Origin: Pseudomonas denitrificans (nom. rej.)
GTDB taxonomy: Bacteria > Pseudomonadota > Gammaproteobacteria > Pseudomonadales > Pseudomonadaceae
Assembly (NCBI RefSeq): GCF_008807415.1
Contig: NZ_CP043626.1
Coordinates: 2,294,001 to 2,358,000 of the forward strand
Direction: 5' to 3'
Length of the DNA stretch: 64,000 bases
The position numbers and the translations under genes are program-made. Below, one piece after another: positions 1-9,841 of this stretch (positions within the stretch are counted from its first letter, which is position 1; every line of letters begins with the position of its first letter). The notes below the pieces were generated by a model, which did not search any database, was not told where the DNA came from, and saw only the letters and a list, made by a program, of their open reading frames with translations.

Positions 1-3000
1 CAGGCGCCATTGGCGTCGGCGCGCACCTGACCGATGGCGTTGCCGCCGCCGTCGGTCAGCAGCACCAGCGCATTGGCTTCGGCGGTGCCAGTGAGCAGCG
101 TGCCGTTGCTGAGGTTGATGGTCGGGTCGGCCGGCGCGGTGGTGTCCACCGTGGTGCTGACCGAGGAACTCTGGTTGCCGGCCGCATCCACCGAAACGGC
201 GTTGACCGTGGTGCCGTTGGGCAGAGCCGGCGATGGCGTGTAGGTCCACTTGCCGTTGCCATCGACGCCGACCTGGGCAATCGGATTGCCGTTGCCATCG
301 GTGAGCACGATGCTCGCCCCGGCCTCGCCGGTGCCGCTGAGCACGTTGCCGTTGCTGGGCAGGATGCTCGGCGTGGTCGGCGCGGTGGTGTCGACCACCG
401 TGTTGACCACGCTACTGGTGTTGCCGGCGGCATCCTGGGCCACGGCATTCACCGTGGTGCCACCCACCAGCGGCGGGTTGGGGGTGAAACTCCACTGCCC
501 GGTGGTGGCATCGGCGACGACCTGGCCGAGGGGACTGCCGTTGCCGTCGGTGAGGAGCAACGTGGCGCCCGGCTCGGCGCTGCCGGTCACCACGTTGCCA
601 TTACTGGCGTTGATGGTCGGGGCGATGGGCGCCACCGCATCCACCGTGGTGCTGGCGGACGCGCTGGCGTTGCCGGCGGCATCCTGCGCGACGACATTGA
701 CCACCGTGCCGTTGGCCAGCGGCGCAACGGGGGAGAAGCTCCAGTGCCCGGTGCCATCGGCGGTGGTCTGCCCCACGGGGTTGCCGTTGCCATCGGCGAG
801 GATCACCGTGCTGCCGGCCTCGGCGGTGCCGCTGAACTCGGTGCCGTTGCTCGGGACAATGGTCGGCGTATCGGGCGCCAGGGCATCGATGGTGATGGCA
901 CTGACGCCACTGGTGCGGCCCTCGACCACGGCCACGGCCACCACTTCGGTGCCATTGGCCAGGGGCAAGCCGGGTTCATAGCTCCATTGGCCGCTGATGG
1001 GGTCCGCAGTGACGCGGGTGATCTCGTTGCCGTTGCCATCGCTCAGCACGACCTCCGCGCCGGGCACGGCGGTGCCGGAGATCACACTGCCATTGCTGGC
1101 ATTGATGATCGGCGCGTCAGGCAGGGTGTTGTCGACCACCACGCTCTGCAACGGTCCCTGGTTGCCCGCCGCGTCACGCGCTACGGCGTTTACCGTGGTG
1201 CCGTCGGGCAACGGGCTGGCCGGCGTGAGGCTCCAGTGGCCGTTGGCGTCGGCGATGGCCGTTCCCAGCGGGTTGCCGCTGCCGTCGCTGAGCAGCACGG
1301 TGCTGCCGGCCTCTGCGGTCCCCGACAGCAAGGCGCCGTTGGTGGCGTTGATGACGGGCTGCCCCGGCGGCACCGCGTCGATGGTGACTGCGGTCGGCTG
1401 GCTGATGTTGCCCGCTGCATCGCGCGCGGCAACCTGCAGTACTTCCCCGTCGCCGACGGCGCTCGTTGGAGTGATGCTCCACTGCCCCGTCACCGGGTCG
1501 GCGGTCGCGCTGCCCAGCTCGACGCCGCCACGGCTGATGGTCACGGTACTGCCGGGCTCTGCGGTGCCCGTGAGCACGCTGCCGTTGCTCGCCGCAACCA
1601 CAGGCGCCGCCGGCGGCGTGGCATCGATGAGGATGCTCGCCACCGAGCTGGCGTTACCGGCGGCGTCCTGGGCGATCACGTCGATCTTCGTTCCGTCGGC
1701 CAGCGGCGGGTTCGGGGTGAAGGTCCAGTTGCCGTCCGGGTCGGTGGTGGCCTGGCCGATCAGTACGTTGTTGGCGTACACGAGGGTGATGGTGCTGGCG
1801 ATCTCGGAGGTCCCGGTGATCAGCGTACCGTTGCTCGGGTCGATGCTCGGCGCCAGCGGTGCGGAAGCGTCCACCACCACGCTGTCGCTGCCACTGGTGT
1901 TGCCAGCGGCGTCCTGGGCAACCGCGCTGACCGTCACGCCATTGCCCACCGGGGTGGTCGCGGTAAAGCTCCAGCGGCCTTCGGCATCCACCAGGGCGCG
2001 GCCGATTTCTCCATCCGGCCCGCTGAGGATGACCGTGCTGCCCGCCTCGGCCGTACCGGTGAAGGTGCTGCCGTTGCTCGGGAGGATGTCCGGCGCGCCG
2101 GGGGCGAGCCCGTCCACGCTGCCGTTGACGATCGGCGTGGTGTTGCCGGCAGCATCGGTGCCCTGCACCGAGATGGCCGTACTATCGGCGATCGGGCTGC
2201 CGGGCGTGTAGCTCCAGCGCCCGTCCGGGCCGACCTGGACGCGGGCCACTTCACTGCCGGCGACGCTGACGATGACCGTACTGCCAATCTCGCCGGTGCC
2301 ACCCAGTGCCAGGCCATTGCTCGGGTCGAGTGTTGGAGTGCTGGGGGCGCTGGAATCCACCGTCACCTGCACCGGGCCGCTCTCGTTGCCGGCTGCGTCA
2401 CGGGCGACGATGGTCACCACGGTGCCGTCGGCCAGGGGTTGGTCCGGGGTGAAGGTCCAGCTGCCACCCACGCCCACCGTGACCTGCCCCAGCGCATTGC
2501 CGGCGCCATCGGTGAACACCAGGGTGCTGCCCTCTTCCCCCGTGCCGCTGAGCACGGTGCCGTTGCTCGGCGTGGCGGCGGGAGTCGTCGGTGCACTGGT
2601 GTCGATGGTCACCGTGACGCCATTGCTGGGATTGCCGGCCGCATCGGTGGCGACCACGGTCACGCTGCTGCCATCGGGCAGCGGCGACGCCGGGGTGATG
2701 CTCCAGTTGCCCTGGTCGTCGGCGGTGGTCTGCCCCACCGGATTGTTGTTGCCATCGGTCACCGTGACGGTGCTGCCCGGCTCGGCAGTACCGCTGATCT
2801 GCGTGCCGTTGCCGGGGTTGACCAGCGGGTCGGCCGGCGGCGTGCTGTCGACGGTCACCGTGGTGGTTTCGCTGCGGTTACCGGAAGAATCCACGGCGAC
2901 GACGCTCAGGGTCGCGCCATCGGGCAGCGGAGTGCTCGGGGTATAGCTCCAGGTGCCGCCGGGGCCGACCGGCACCTCGGCGATCACCTGGCCGTTGGCG

Positions 3001-5790
3001 GAGATCACCACCACCTGCGCATTGGGTTCGGCGGTGCCGCTCAGTTCGGCGCCGGTGCTGGGGGTGACCACCGGCGCGGCCGGCGGCTGTGCGTCCACGG
3101 TCACGCCCACCGTGCCGCTTTCGTTGCCCGCCGCGTCGCGGGCCATCACCGTCACCTGGGTGCCGTTGGGTAGCGCCGGCTGTGGAGCGAAGCTCCAGAC
3201 ACCGCCGCCATCGGCGATGGCCTCGCCGATGACGTTGCCGCCGGCGTCGCGGATGATCACCGTGGCGTTCGCCTCGGCGGTGCCGGTGAACAGCTGGCCG
3301 TTGCTCGGATCGACCAGCGGCGCAGGCGGTGCCACGGAATCCACCGTGGTGTTCGCCGGCTGGCTGACATTGCCGGCCGCATCAGTCGCCGTGACGTTGA
3401 CCAGCGTACCGTCGGGCAGGGCCGTACCGGGTGTGAAGGTCCACTGGCCGTTGTCGTCTGCCGTGACCACGGCGATGGGGTTGCCGCTGCCGTCGGTGAG
3501 CGTGACCGTGGAGCCTGGCTCCGCCGTGCCCGTCAGGGTTACTCCCATGCTGCCGTTGATGGTGGGCGCAGCCGGCGCCACGGAGTCCACCGTGCCGACG
3601 ATGGGCACGCTTTCATGGCCGCTGACCGGGTCGACGGCGACCACCTGGTAATCGGAGCCGTTGGCCAGCGGCGAAGCCGGCGTGACGCTCCAGTTGCCGT
3701 CGCCATCGGCGGTGGTGCGGCCGATCTCGTTGCCGTTGGCATCGCGCACTATCACCTGCTGGCCGGCCTCGGCGGTGCCGCTGATGACACTGCCGTTGCT
3801 CGCATCCGGTGTCGGCGGCGTGGTCAGGTTGCTGTCCACCGTCGTGGTGGTTTCCGCGCCGACATTACCCGCCGCATCGCGCACCGCCAGGCGCAGCACG
3901 AAGCCAGTGGGCAATGCCTGGCTGAAGCGGAACAACCAGAAGCCATTGAGGCCCACCGCCGCCTCCCCCAGGGGCTGGCCGGAAGCATCCATGATCACCA
4001 CGGTGCTGCCCGGCTCGGCGGTCCCGCTGATCTGCGTGCCGTTGCTCGGCCCGGCCGAGGGCGCAGTGGGCGCCAGGTTGTCGACGGTGATCTGACCGAC
4101 CTGGCTGACGTTGCCCGCCGCATCCGTCGCGGTGGCGCGCACCTGGGTACCGTTGCCCAGGGGCGTGCCCGGCGTGAACGACCAGTCCCCGGTGATCGGG
4201 TCGGCCACCACCTGGGCGATGGGGTTGCCGTTGCCATCGGTCAGCGTCACCGTACTGCCCGGCTCGGCCAAGCCATGCAGCACGTCGCCGTTGCTCGCGT
4301 CGATCTGCGGGGCATCGGGCGCCTGGCGGTCCACGATCACAGGCGTCGGCTGACCGACGTTACCGGCAGCGTCGCGGGCAACCACGGAAATCTGCGTGCC
4401 GCTGGGCAAGGCCGACGGCGGCGTGAAGCTCCACTGCCCGGTGCTGGCGTCGGCCGTGACCTGGCCGATGGGATTGCCATTGGTATCGAGGATGATCACG
4501 GTGGCGCCTTGCTCGGCGCTGCCACTGAAGCTCAGACCATTGCTGGCGTTGACCTGCGGCGGTGGCGGCGCGACGGCGTCCACCACGACACTGGTGGGCG
4601 GGCTGGGGTTACCGGCGGCGTCGACGGACCGGACCACCACCACCGCTCCGTCGGGCAGCGAGGCTCCGGGAGTGAAGGACCATGCGCCGCTTAGACCGTC
4701 GGCGCGCACCTGGCCAATGGGGTTGCCCTGGTTGTCGACGAGGGTCACCAGGCTACCGGGCTCGGCGATACCACTGAGAACGGTGCCGTTGCTGACGTCC
4801 ACCTGGGGCGCATCGGGCGCCACCCCGTCGACGACCAGGTTGACCACCTGGCTCTGCTGACCGCTCTGCGGATCCACCGCGACAACCTGCAACTGGGTGC
4901 CATCGGGGAACTGCACGCCGGGGATGTAGCTCCAGTGACCGTCGCCATCGGCTGTCACGGTCGCGATCGGGTTGCCGTTGGCGTCGCGAATCTCCACGCG
5001 GTCCCCGGCATCCGCCAGGCCGCTGATGTTCGAACCGTTGCTCGGGTCGACCGTGGGCGTCGAGGGAATGCTGGAATCCACCGTGACGCTGGCCGCCGCT
5101 CCGGTGTTGCCGGCAGCGTCCGTAGCCGTCACCGATACCACCGCGCCATTGGCCAGCGGCGGGTTGAAGATGAACTGCCAGTGGCCGCTGCCGTCGGCCT
5201 GGACCTGGCCGATCACCTGGCCGTCGGCATTGCTCAGCAACACCGTGCTGTTGGCTTCCGCGATACCACTGAACAGCCCGCCATTGCTAGGGTTGACCGT
5301 GGGCGCCACTGGCGGCTGGGTATCCAGGGTGGTCTGCGCCGGGCCGCTGAGGTTGCCGGCAGCGTCCTTGGCGACGACGGTGACCTGGGTGCCGTTGGGC
5401 AAGGGCGAACCGGGATGGTAGCTCCAGTGCCCGGTCCCATCGGCAACGACGGTCGCCAGCGGGGTTCCGTTACCGGTGGTGAGCACGACCGTTGCACCGG
5501 CCTCCGCCGTTCCCTCCAGCCCTCCGGCATTGCCCGAGGTGATGACGGGCGTGCCGGGCGCGATGCCGTCCACCGTGACGCTGGTGGAACCGCTCTCCCC
5601 CTGCGGCCCGCGTGCCACGGCATTGACCACGGTGCCGTCGGCCAGCGGAGTGAGGGGGGTGAAGCTCCAGTGGCCATCGCCACCGACCAGTGCCACGCCG
5701 ATCAGGGTGCCCTGGGCGTTGGTCAGGTAGACCTGGGTGCCGACCGTCGCGGTGCCCTGGATGAGGTGGCCGTTGCTCGGGTCGATCACC
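1..5790 (-). repeat. Tandem Ig-like domain repeats, period about 246 bp
   Basis: The segment coding for NG.(I/L)SGTAE recurs at roughly 100, 345, 597, 843, 1090, 1335, 1580, 1827, 2070 and on to about 5773. That gives about 24 units of about 82 codons. Units are similar but not identical, each carrying the G..V.L.D..GN.IG..TAD..G.WSFTP..PL..GT core. The array lies wholly inside the adhesin gene. Confidence 0.85.
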
Positions 5791-7100
5791 GGTGCGGGCA
5801 CGCTCCCGCCCGGCGCGTGGATGGTGGCAATCGGGCTGGCGTTGCCGGCTGCGTCGCGGACGATGATCGAAACGATCTGCCCGGCTGGCAGCGGCGAATC
5901 GAGGTTGAGACTGAAGCGGCCGTCGGGCCCGACCTGCGCGGTCAGGTCAGGGATGCCGTCATTGTTCAGGTCGATGGACAGCGAGCTGCCTGGCTCGGCG
6001 ATCCCGGCAAGGCCCCTGCCGTCGGCGCTGATCGTCAGGTCATGGGCCGGTTCCGGCGGCGTCGTGTCGGGCCCGTTCACCACGGTCGGCGGGCTGGTAT
6101 TCCCGGCCGGGTCGGTCACCGTCACCGATACACCCTGGCCGTTGGTCACCGGAGTCGGGAGGGTGATCTCGAAATGCCCGTCGGAGCCGGCGACCCCGGT
6201 GGCGTCGGGGATGCCGTCGCCATTGGTGTCGACCTTCACGGTGGAGCCCGGCTCGGCGCTGCCGCTGACCTTGCTGCCATCCTCCGACACCGCCACGCCC
6301 GTCGCGGCACCCGGCGCCGTGGTATCCGGCGCAGTGACGGTTGTGCCGGAACTGGCGCTGCCGCCATTGGGCCCGCGCACGACCACGGTGACATTCTCAC
6401 CGTTGCTCAGCGGTGGGCTGACGGGCACCTGGAAGTTGCCGTTGCCATCCACTGGCGCGGTGTAGTCGGGCTGGCCATCGCCGTTGACGTCCACCTCGAC
6501 GGTCGTACCCGGCGTGGCACGGCCGGTGATCACGCCACCGTCAGGGCTGACCGTGACATCGGTCGCCGGCGCGGGAGGCGCGGGTGGGTTGCTGCCGCCT
6601 CCACCACCGCCACCACCGCCACCGCCGCTGCTGGCGATGGCGGCACCGCCGGCAATCACCGCGGCGCCGGCGAGGATGGTCCCGGCAGTTCCCAAGCCGG
6701 CAATACCACCGGCGGCGCCCGCACTGTCTGCCGCTGCGCCGGCCTCGGTGAGTGACTCGAATCCGGCATCGATGGGCTCGGCGGCATAGGTAGGCATCAG
6801 CGTGCCGTCAGCGGCGACCTGATCCAGTTCGGTCACCACCAGGTCACCCTTCTCGTCCACCAGGTAGAGCTGGCTGGGCGGCTGGCCTGCGGCGAAGAAG
6901 TTGGCGATGCGGAGGGTCTCGCCATCCTTGAGCTGCACCACGAGGTCGGCGCCGACCTGCTGGTAACTGGCGACCGCGTCGGCAGTGACGTCCAGGGCCA
7001 CGTTGCTGGCCTGCTGAAGAACGATGCGCCCTTCGACCGTCTGCTGCGTGGCGGTGGCCACCTGCACCTGAGACGCCACGACCTTCGCCTGGATCGCCAT
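1..7100 (-). CDS. bapA: BapA/LapA-type giant repeat adhesin, N-terminal part (runs off left edge)
   Basis: About 2,366 residues are visible without a stop, reading leftward from ATG at 7100 (MAIQAKVVASQ). There is no Sec signal peptide, as expected for a type I-secreted biofilm adhesin. Order: a BapA-like N-terminal prefix domain (about residues 1-125), an Ala/Gly-rich stretch, a poly-Gly/Pro linker (about 165-180), three domains with a DxNxDGxPD calcium-loop-like motif, then a long array of bacterial Ig-like domains of about 82 residues with the core SNG..SGTAEPGSTV and DAAGN. The C-terminal RTX/secretion part lies outside the window. Such adhesins hold cells in biofilms. The BapA assignment rests on the prefix and repeat style; LapA-like is the alternative. 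The long plus-strand open frames here are shadows of the repeats. Confidence 0.88.
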   Translation of the reverse strand, partial: MAIQAKVVASQVQVATATQQTVEGRIVLQQASNVALDVTADAVASYQQVGADLVVQLKDGETLRIANFFAAGQPPSQLYLVDEKGDLVVTELDQVAADGTLMPTYAAEPIDAGFESLTEAGAAADSAGAAGGIAGLGTAGTILAGAAVIAGGAAIASSGGGGGGGGGGGSNPPAPPAPATDVTVSPDGGVITGRATPGTTVEVDVNGDGQPDYTAPVDGNGNFQVPVSPPLSNGENVTVVVRGPNGGSASSGTTVTAPDTTAPGAATGVAVSEDGSKVSGSAEPGSTVKVDTNGDGIPDATGVAGSDGHFEITLPTPVTNGQGVSVTVTDPAGNTSPPTVVNGPDTTPPEPAHDLTISADGRGLAGIAEPGSSLSIDLNNDGIPDLTAQVGPDGRFSLNLDSPLPAGQIVSIIVRDAAGNASPIATIHAPGGSVPAPVIDPSNGHLIQGTATVGTQVYLTNAQGTLIGVALVGGDGHWSFTPLTPLADGTVVNAVARGPQGESGSTSVTVDGIAPGTPVITSGNAGGLEGTAEAGATVVLTTGNGTPLATVVADGTGHWSYHPGSPLPNGTQVTVVAKDAAGNLSGPAQTTLDTQPPVAPTVNPSNGGLFSGIAEANSTVLLSNADGQVIGQVQADGSGHWQFIFNPPLANGAVVSVTATDAAGNTGAAASVTVDSSIPSTPTVDPSNGSNISGLADAGDRVEIRDANGNPIATVTADGDGHWSYIPGVQFPDGTQLQVVAVDPQSGQQSQVVNLVVDGVAPDAPQVDVSNGTVLSGIAEPGSLVTLVDNQGNPIGQVRADGLSGAWSFTPGASLPDGAVVVVRSVDAAGNPSPPTSVVVDAVAPPPPQVNASNGLSFSGSAEQGATVIILDTNGNPIGQVTADASTGQWSFTPPSALPSGTQISVVARDAAGNVGQPTPVIVDRQAPDAPQIDASNGDVLHGLAEPGSTVTLTDGNGNPIAQVVADPITGDWSFTPGTPLGNGTQVRATATDAAGNVSQVGQITVDNLAPTAPSAGPSNGTQISGTAEPGSTVVIMDASGQPLGEAAVGLNGFWLFRFSQALPTGFVLRLAVRDAAGNVGAETTTTVDSNLTTPPTPDASNGSVISGTAEAGQQVIVRDANGNEIGRTTADGDGNWSVTPASPLANGSDYQVVAVDPVSGHESVPIVGTVDSVAPAAPTINGSMGVTLTGTAEPGSTVTLTDGSGNPIAVVTADDNGQWTFTPGTALPDGTLVNVTATDAAGNVSQPANTTVDSVAPPAPLVDPSNGQLFTGTAEANATVIIRDAGGNVIGEAIADGGGVWSFAPQPALPNGTQVTVMARDAAGNESGTVGVTVDAQPPAAPVVTPSTGAELSGTAEPNAQVVVISANGQVIAEVPVGPGGTWSYTPSTPLPDGATLSVVAVDSSGNRSETTTVTVDSTPPADPLVNPGNGTQISGTAEPGSTVTVTDGNNNPVGQTTADDQGNWSITPASPLPDGSSVTVVATDAAGNPSNGVTVTIDTSAPTTPAATPSNGTVLSGTGEEGSTLVFTDGAGNALGQVTVGVGGSWTFTPDQPLADGTVVTIVARDAAGNESGPVQVTVDSSAPSTPTLDPSNGLALGGTGEIGSTVIVSVAGSEVARVQVGPDGRWSYTPGSPIADSTAISVQGTDAAGNTTPIVNGSVDGLAPGAPDILPSNGSTFTGTAEAGSTVILSGPDGEIGRALVDAEGRWSFTATTPVGNGVTVSAVAQDAAGNTSGSDSVVVDASAPLAPSIDPSNGTLITGTSEIASTITLVYANNVLIGQATTDPDGNWTFTPNPPLADGTKIDVIAQDAAGNASSVASILIDATPPAAPVVAASNGSVLTGTAEPGSTVTISRGGVELGSATADPVTGQWSITPTSAVGDGEVLQVAARDAAGNISQPTAVTIDAVPPGQPVINATNGALLSGTAEAGSTVLLSDGSGNPLGTAIADANGHWSLTPASPLPDGTTVNAVARDAAGNQGPLQSVVVDNTLPDAPIINASNGSVISGTAVPGAEVVLSDGNGNEITRVTADPISGQWSYEPGLPLANGTEVVAVAVVEGRTSGVSAITIDALAPDTPTIVPSNGTEFSGTAEAGSTVILADGNGNPVGQTTADGTGHWSFSPVAPLANGTVVNVVAQDAAGNASASASTTVDAVAPIAPTINASNGNVVTGSAEPGATLLLTDGNGSPLGQVVADATTGQWSFTPNPPLVGGTTVNAVAQDAAGNTSSVVNTVVDTTAPTTPSILPSNGNVLSGTGEAGASIVLTDGNGNPIAQVGVDGNGKWTYTPSPALPNGTTVNAVSVDAAGNQSSSVSTTVDTTAPADPTINLSNGTLLTGTAEANALVLLTDGGGNAIGQVRADANGA
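5800..6590 (-). repeat. Three calcium-loop-like repeats in the adhesin
   Basis: Three consecutive domains of about 86 codons carry DVNGDGQPD, DTNGDGIPD and DLNNDGIPD, each followed by a G.F beta-strand motif. They precede the main Ig array and differ from it. The acidic DxNxDG loops suggest calcium binding that stiffens the stalk (inference). Confidence 0.7.
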
Positions 7101-7914
7101 GCTGACTTCCTCTGCCCGGAATAATGTTTTTGTTTATGGCCAGAAAGAGATAGCAGCTTCTGTGCAGCGCGCCGGAAGCGCTCCGAAAGGCTCTTGGACG
7201 AAGGGTTTAATTGAAAGGTAGTAACCTATGCACCGGGCAGTAAGTTCAGATTTTATTGATCAATGGAAGATAGGATCGCCATCAACTACCGCTGCGCTTT
7301 TTGACAATTATTTGACATTTGCCGCAGGCGCCGTGCGCTCTGCTCTTTCGCACGAACCGGGTGAATCGATAACTTGAACCGCATATCGAGACAGGCATCC
7401 GACAATATTCAGTCGCTTGTTCGACTATCGCCAATGGCTGACATCCTTGTAATCCCTGGATTACATAAAGCCGTTCGTCGGATAGCCTGATCCGACTCGA
7501 TCCTGTCCGCCCGGACAGGCCATAACCGGCACACAAAAAGTCCCGGAGCCCCGAAACAGAGCGAAGCGGCAGAACAGATCCGCTGACATGCAAAAATGAA
7601 TGTAAAAGGCCTATCCCCAGCGGGAAACGACAGCCGGTTCCGCCTGTTGAATAGCGCTGGATCAACTTCAGGCGAGACCTGTAGAACCGCGCTTGATTGA
7701 AGGCTCGGATAGTCCCTGATATTCCAGAGTTGGAATCAGCGTCCGCAATAAAAGCGGTCAACGGCGGAATAACGAATGGCATCCGCCAGGAGTTATCGCG
7801 CGACGGCTGCCCAACTAAAGCCGGGGCAGTTAGACCGCCGGGGATATATAGCAGAGTGTCCGAAGACCGAACGGGAAGTCCGGGCCTCGGAACTCGCTTA
7901 CTCATCGCGGCAAC
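7101..7914. other. Long intergenic region upstream of the adhesin
   Basis: 814 bp between the adhesin start and the end of mqo, with lower GC than its flanks. The one longer open frame on the minus strand (7282-7905) has no convincing RBS and no recognisable domain. The region probably holds the adhesin promoter and regulatory sites; no consensus site could be assigned with confidence. Confidence 0.5.
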
Positions 7915-9549
7915 TTACAGCGCCATATCGCTGGAGGCCTTTTCCGGCGCCGGGGCGGCATCGGTCGGCTGGGGGGCCGGGGCCTGGTCGATGGCCGGCG
8001 GTGGGTCCAGTTGCAGGACCTTGGCGGTGTAGCTCCACTCCTCGAACGTCTTCTCCGGGCTGTCGTTGAGTCTGGTGCCGTAGCTCGGGACGATCTGGTG
8101 GACCTTGGCCTGCCATTCAGGGGTGGCGAGTTTGTCCTTGAACACCTTCTCCAGCACGCTGAGCATGATCGGCGCGGCGGTGGAAGCCCCCGGCGATGCA
8201 CCCAGCAGGCCGGCGATGCTGCCGTCGGCGGCAGAAACGATCTCGGTGCCGAGCTTCAGCACGCCGCCCTTGTCCGCGTCACGCTTGATGATCTGCACGC
8301 GCTGGCCGGCCTGCCAGAGGCGCCAGTCCTCGGCCTTGGCTTCCGGGAAGTACTCGCGCAGCGCCGCGAGGCGGTCGTCGTCGGAAAGCATCAGCTGGCC
8401 GGCGAGGTATTCCACCAGCGGGTACTCGTCGATACCTACGCGGGTCATCGGCCAGACGTTGTGGACGTTGGTGCTGCCCAGCAGGTCGAGGTAGGAGCCT
8501 TCCTTGAGGAACTTGGTGGAGAAGGTGGCGAACGGCCCGAAGAGGATCACGCGCTTGCCGTCGAGCACGCGCGTGTCCAGGTGCGGCACCGACATCGGCG
8601 GTGCGCCGACCGACGCCTTGCCATAGGCCTTGGCCAGGTGCTGCTGGGCGATGGTCGGGTTCTCGGTGACCAGGAACGAGCCGCCCACCGGGAAGCCGGC
8701 GTAGTCCTTGGCTTCCTCGATGCCGGACTTCTGCAGCAGACGCAGGGCGCCGCCGCCGGCACCGATGAAGACGAACTTCGCGTCGGTCTGAGTAACGCTG
8801 CCGTCCTTGAGGTTCTTGTAGCCGACGCGCCAGGTGCCGTCGTCGTTGCGGGTGATGTCCTCGACTTCGCTGGAGAGCTTCAGGCTGAAGTTCGGCCTGG
8901 TCTGCAGGTAGCCGGCGAACTGGCGGGTGATCTCGCCGAAGTTCACGTCGGTGCCGATCGGCGTCCAGGTGGCGGCGATCTTCTGCGACGGGTCGCGGCC
9001 CTGCATCATCAGCGGCACCCACTTGGCGATCTGCGCCGGGTCCTCGGAGTACTGCATGCCGCGGAACAGCGGGCTGGCTTGCAGCGCCTCGTAGCGCTTC
9101 TTGAGGAAGGCGATGTTGTCGTCGCCCCAGACGAAGCTCATGTGGGGGGTGGTGTTGATGAACGAGCGCGGATTCTTCAGCACGCCGTTCTGCACCTGCC
9201 AGGCCCAGAACTGACGGGAGATCTGGAAGGATTCGTTGATCTCCACCGCCTTGGCGATGGTGACGTTGCCGTCCTTGTCCTCGGGGGTGTAGTTCAGCTC
9301 GGCCAGGGCGGAGTGGCCGGTGCCGGCGTTGTTCCAGCCGTTGGAGCTTTCCTGGGCGACGCCGTCCAGGCGCTCGACCATCTCCATGCTCCAGCCCGGT
9401 TCCAGCTCGTTGAGCCAGACGCCCAGGGTGGTGCTCATGATGCCGCCGCCGATCAGCAGCACATCGACTTTCTTGGTGTCCGCGAACGCGGGCGCGCAAT
9501 TCACTGCCAGAGCGAGGCCCAGCAGCGCCCCGCTAACTTTCTTGATCAT
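7915..9549 (-). CDS. mqo: Malate:quinone oxidoreductase, exported form
   Basis: 544 residues from ATG at 9549 ([16 protein letters not shown]). Oxidises malate to oxaloacetate and passes electrons to quinone, a membrane-linked TCA-cycle step. A signal peptide (about residues 1-23) precedes the FAD-binding [10 protein letters not shown] motif, and the family landmarks [13 protein letters not shown] and GAGGGAL follow. The C-terminal 30 residues are Pro/Ala-rich. An upstream extension to 9744 is open but is not Mqo-like. Signal-peptide Mqo forms occur in Pseudomonas. It is a single-gene unit. Confidence 0.93.
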   Translation of the reverse strand: MIKKVSGALLGLALAVNCAPAFADTKKVDVLLIGGGIMSTTLGVWLNELEPGWSMEMVERLDGVAQESSNGWNNAGTGHSALAELNYTPEDKDGNVTIAKAVEINESFQISRQFWAWQVQNGVLKNPRSFINTTPHMSFVWGDDNIAFLKKRYEALQASPLFRGMQYSEDPAQIAKWVPLMMQGRDPSQKIAATWTPIGTDVNFGEITRQFAGYLQTRPNFSLKLSSEVEDITRNDDGTWRVGYKNLKDGSVTQTDAKFVFIGAGGGALRLLQKSGIEEAKDYAGFPVGGSFLVTENPTIAQQHLAKAYGKASVGAPPMSVPHLDTRVLDGKRVILFGPFATFSTKFLKEGSYLDLLGSTNVHNVWPMTRVGIDEYPLVEYLAGQLMLSDDDRLAALREYFPEAKAEDWRLWQAGQRVQIIKRDADKGGVLKLGTEIVSAADGSIAGLLGASPGASTAAPIMLSVLEKVFKDKLATPEWQAKVHQIVPSYGTRLNDSPEKTFEEWSYTAKVLQLDPPPAIDQAPAPQPTDAAPAPEKASSDMAL

Positions 9550-9841
9550 CGAAAGGTTTCTCGTCGTTAGGGCTTGGCCTTCCCCACCGGCGTCATACAG
9601 CGTGAAGGCCAGGCCCGCGCACGGAGCGCAAACGATGGGCAAGGCGACAGATGACGGGGATGAGTCGGGACTCAGTTCCCTCCTCCGCCGGCTCTGGGGC
9701 CTGCTTGATGGAATGAGGGACGTCCTGCGCAGAGAGACACGCAAAGCCTTCGGCTTTGGCTTTTGTTGTGGGAGGGATGCATGGTCTGCTGAAACGTTTG
9801 CGCATTCTATAGAAAGCGAACTGCATCACCAACCGTTTCGC
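9550..9841. other. mqo upstream region with a small stem-loop
   Basis: 292 bp between the AraC gene and mqo, both on the minus strand. It should contain the mqo promoter. A small hairpin (AAAGCC at 9743-9748, GGCTTT at 9752-9757) may end the AraC transcript, but there is no clear T-run on that strand. No gene is supported here. Confidence 0.4.

Noticed and set aside
744..3173. 809-codon plus-strand open frame (and a 606-codon one at 4935-6755)
   Set aside because: Antisense shadow of the GC-rich Ig repeats. The minus-strand frame gives clear adhesin domains from a sensible start.
1..5790. Possible CRISPR-like periodicity
   Set aside because: The 246-bp period is coding repeats, far longer than CRISPR units and without spacers.
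7282..7905. 207-codon minus-strand frame between adhesin and mqo
   Set aside because: No RBS, no domain, odd composition, in a lower-GC promoter region.
8011..9570. 519-codon plus-strand frame
   Set aside because: Antisense to mqo, low-complexity translation.
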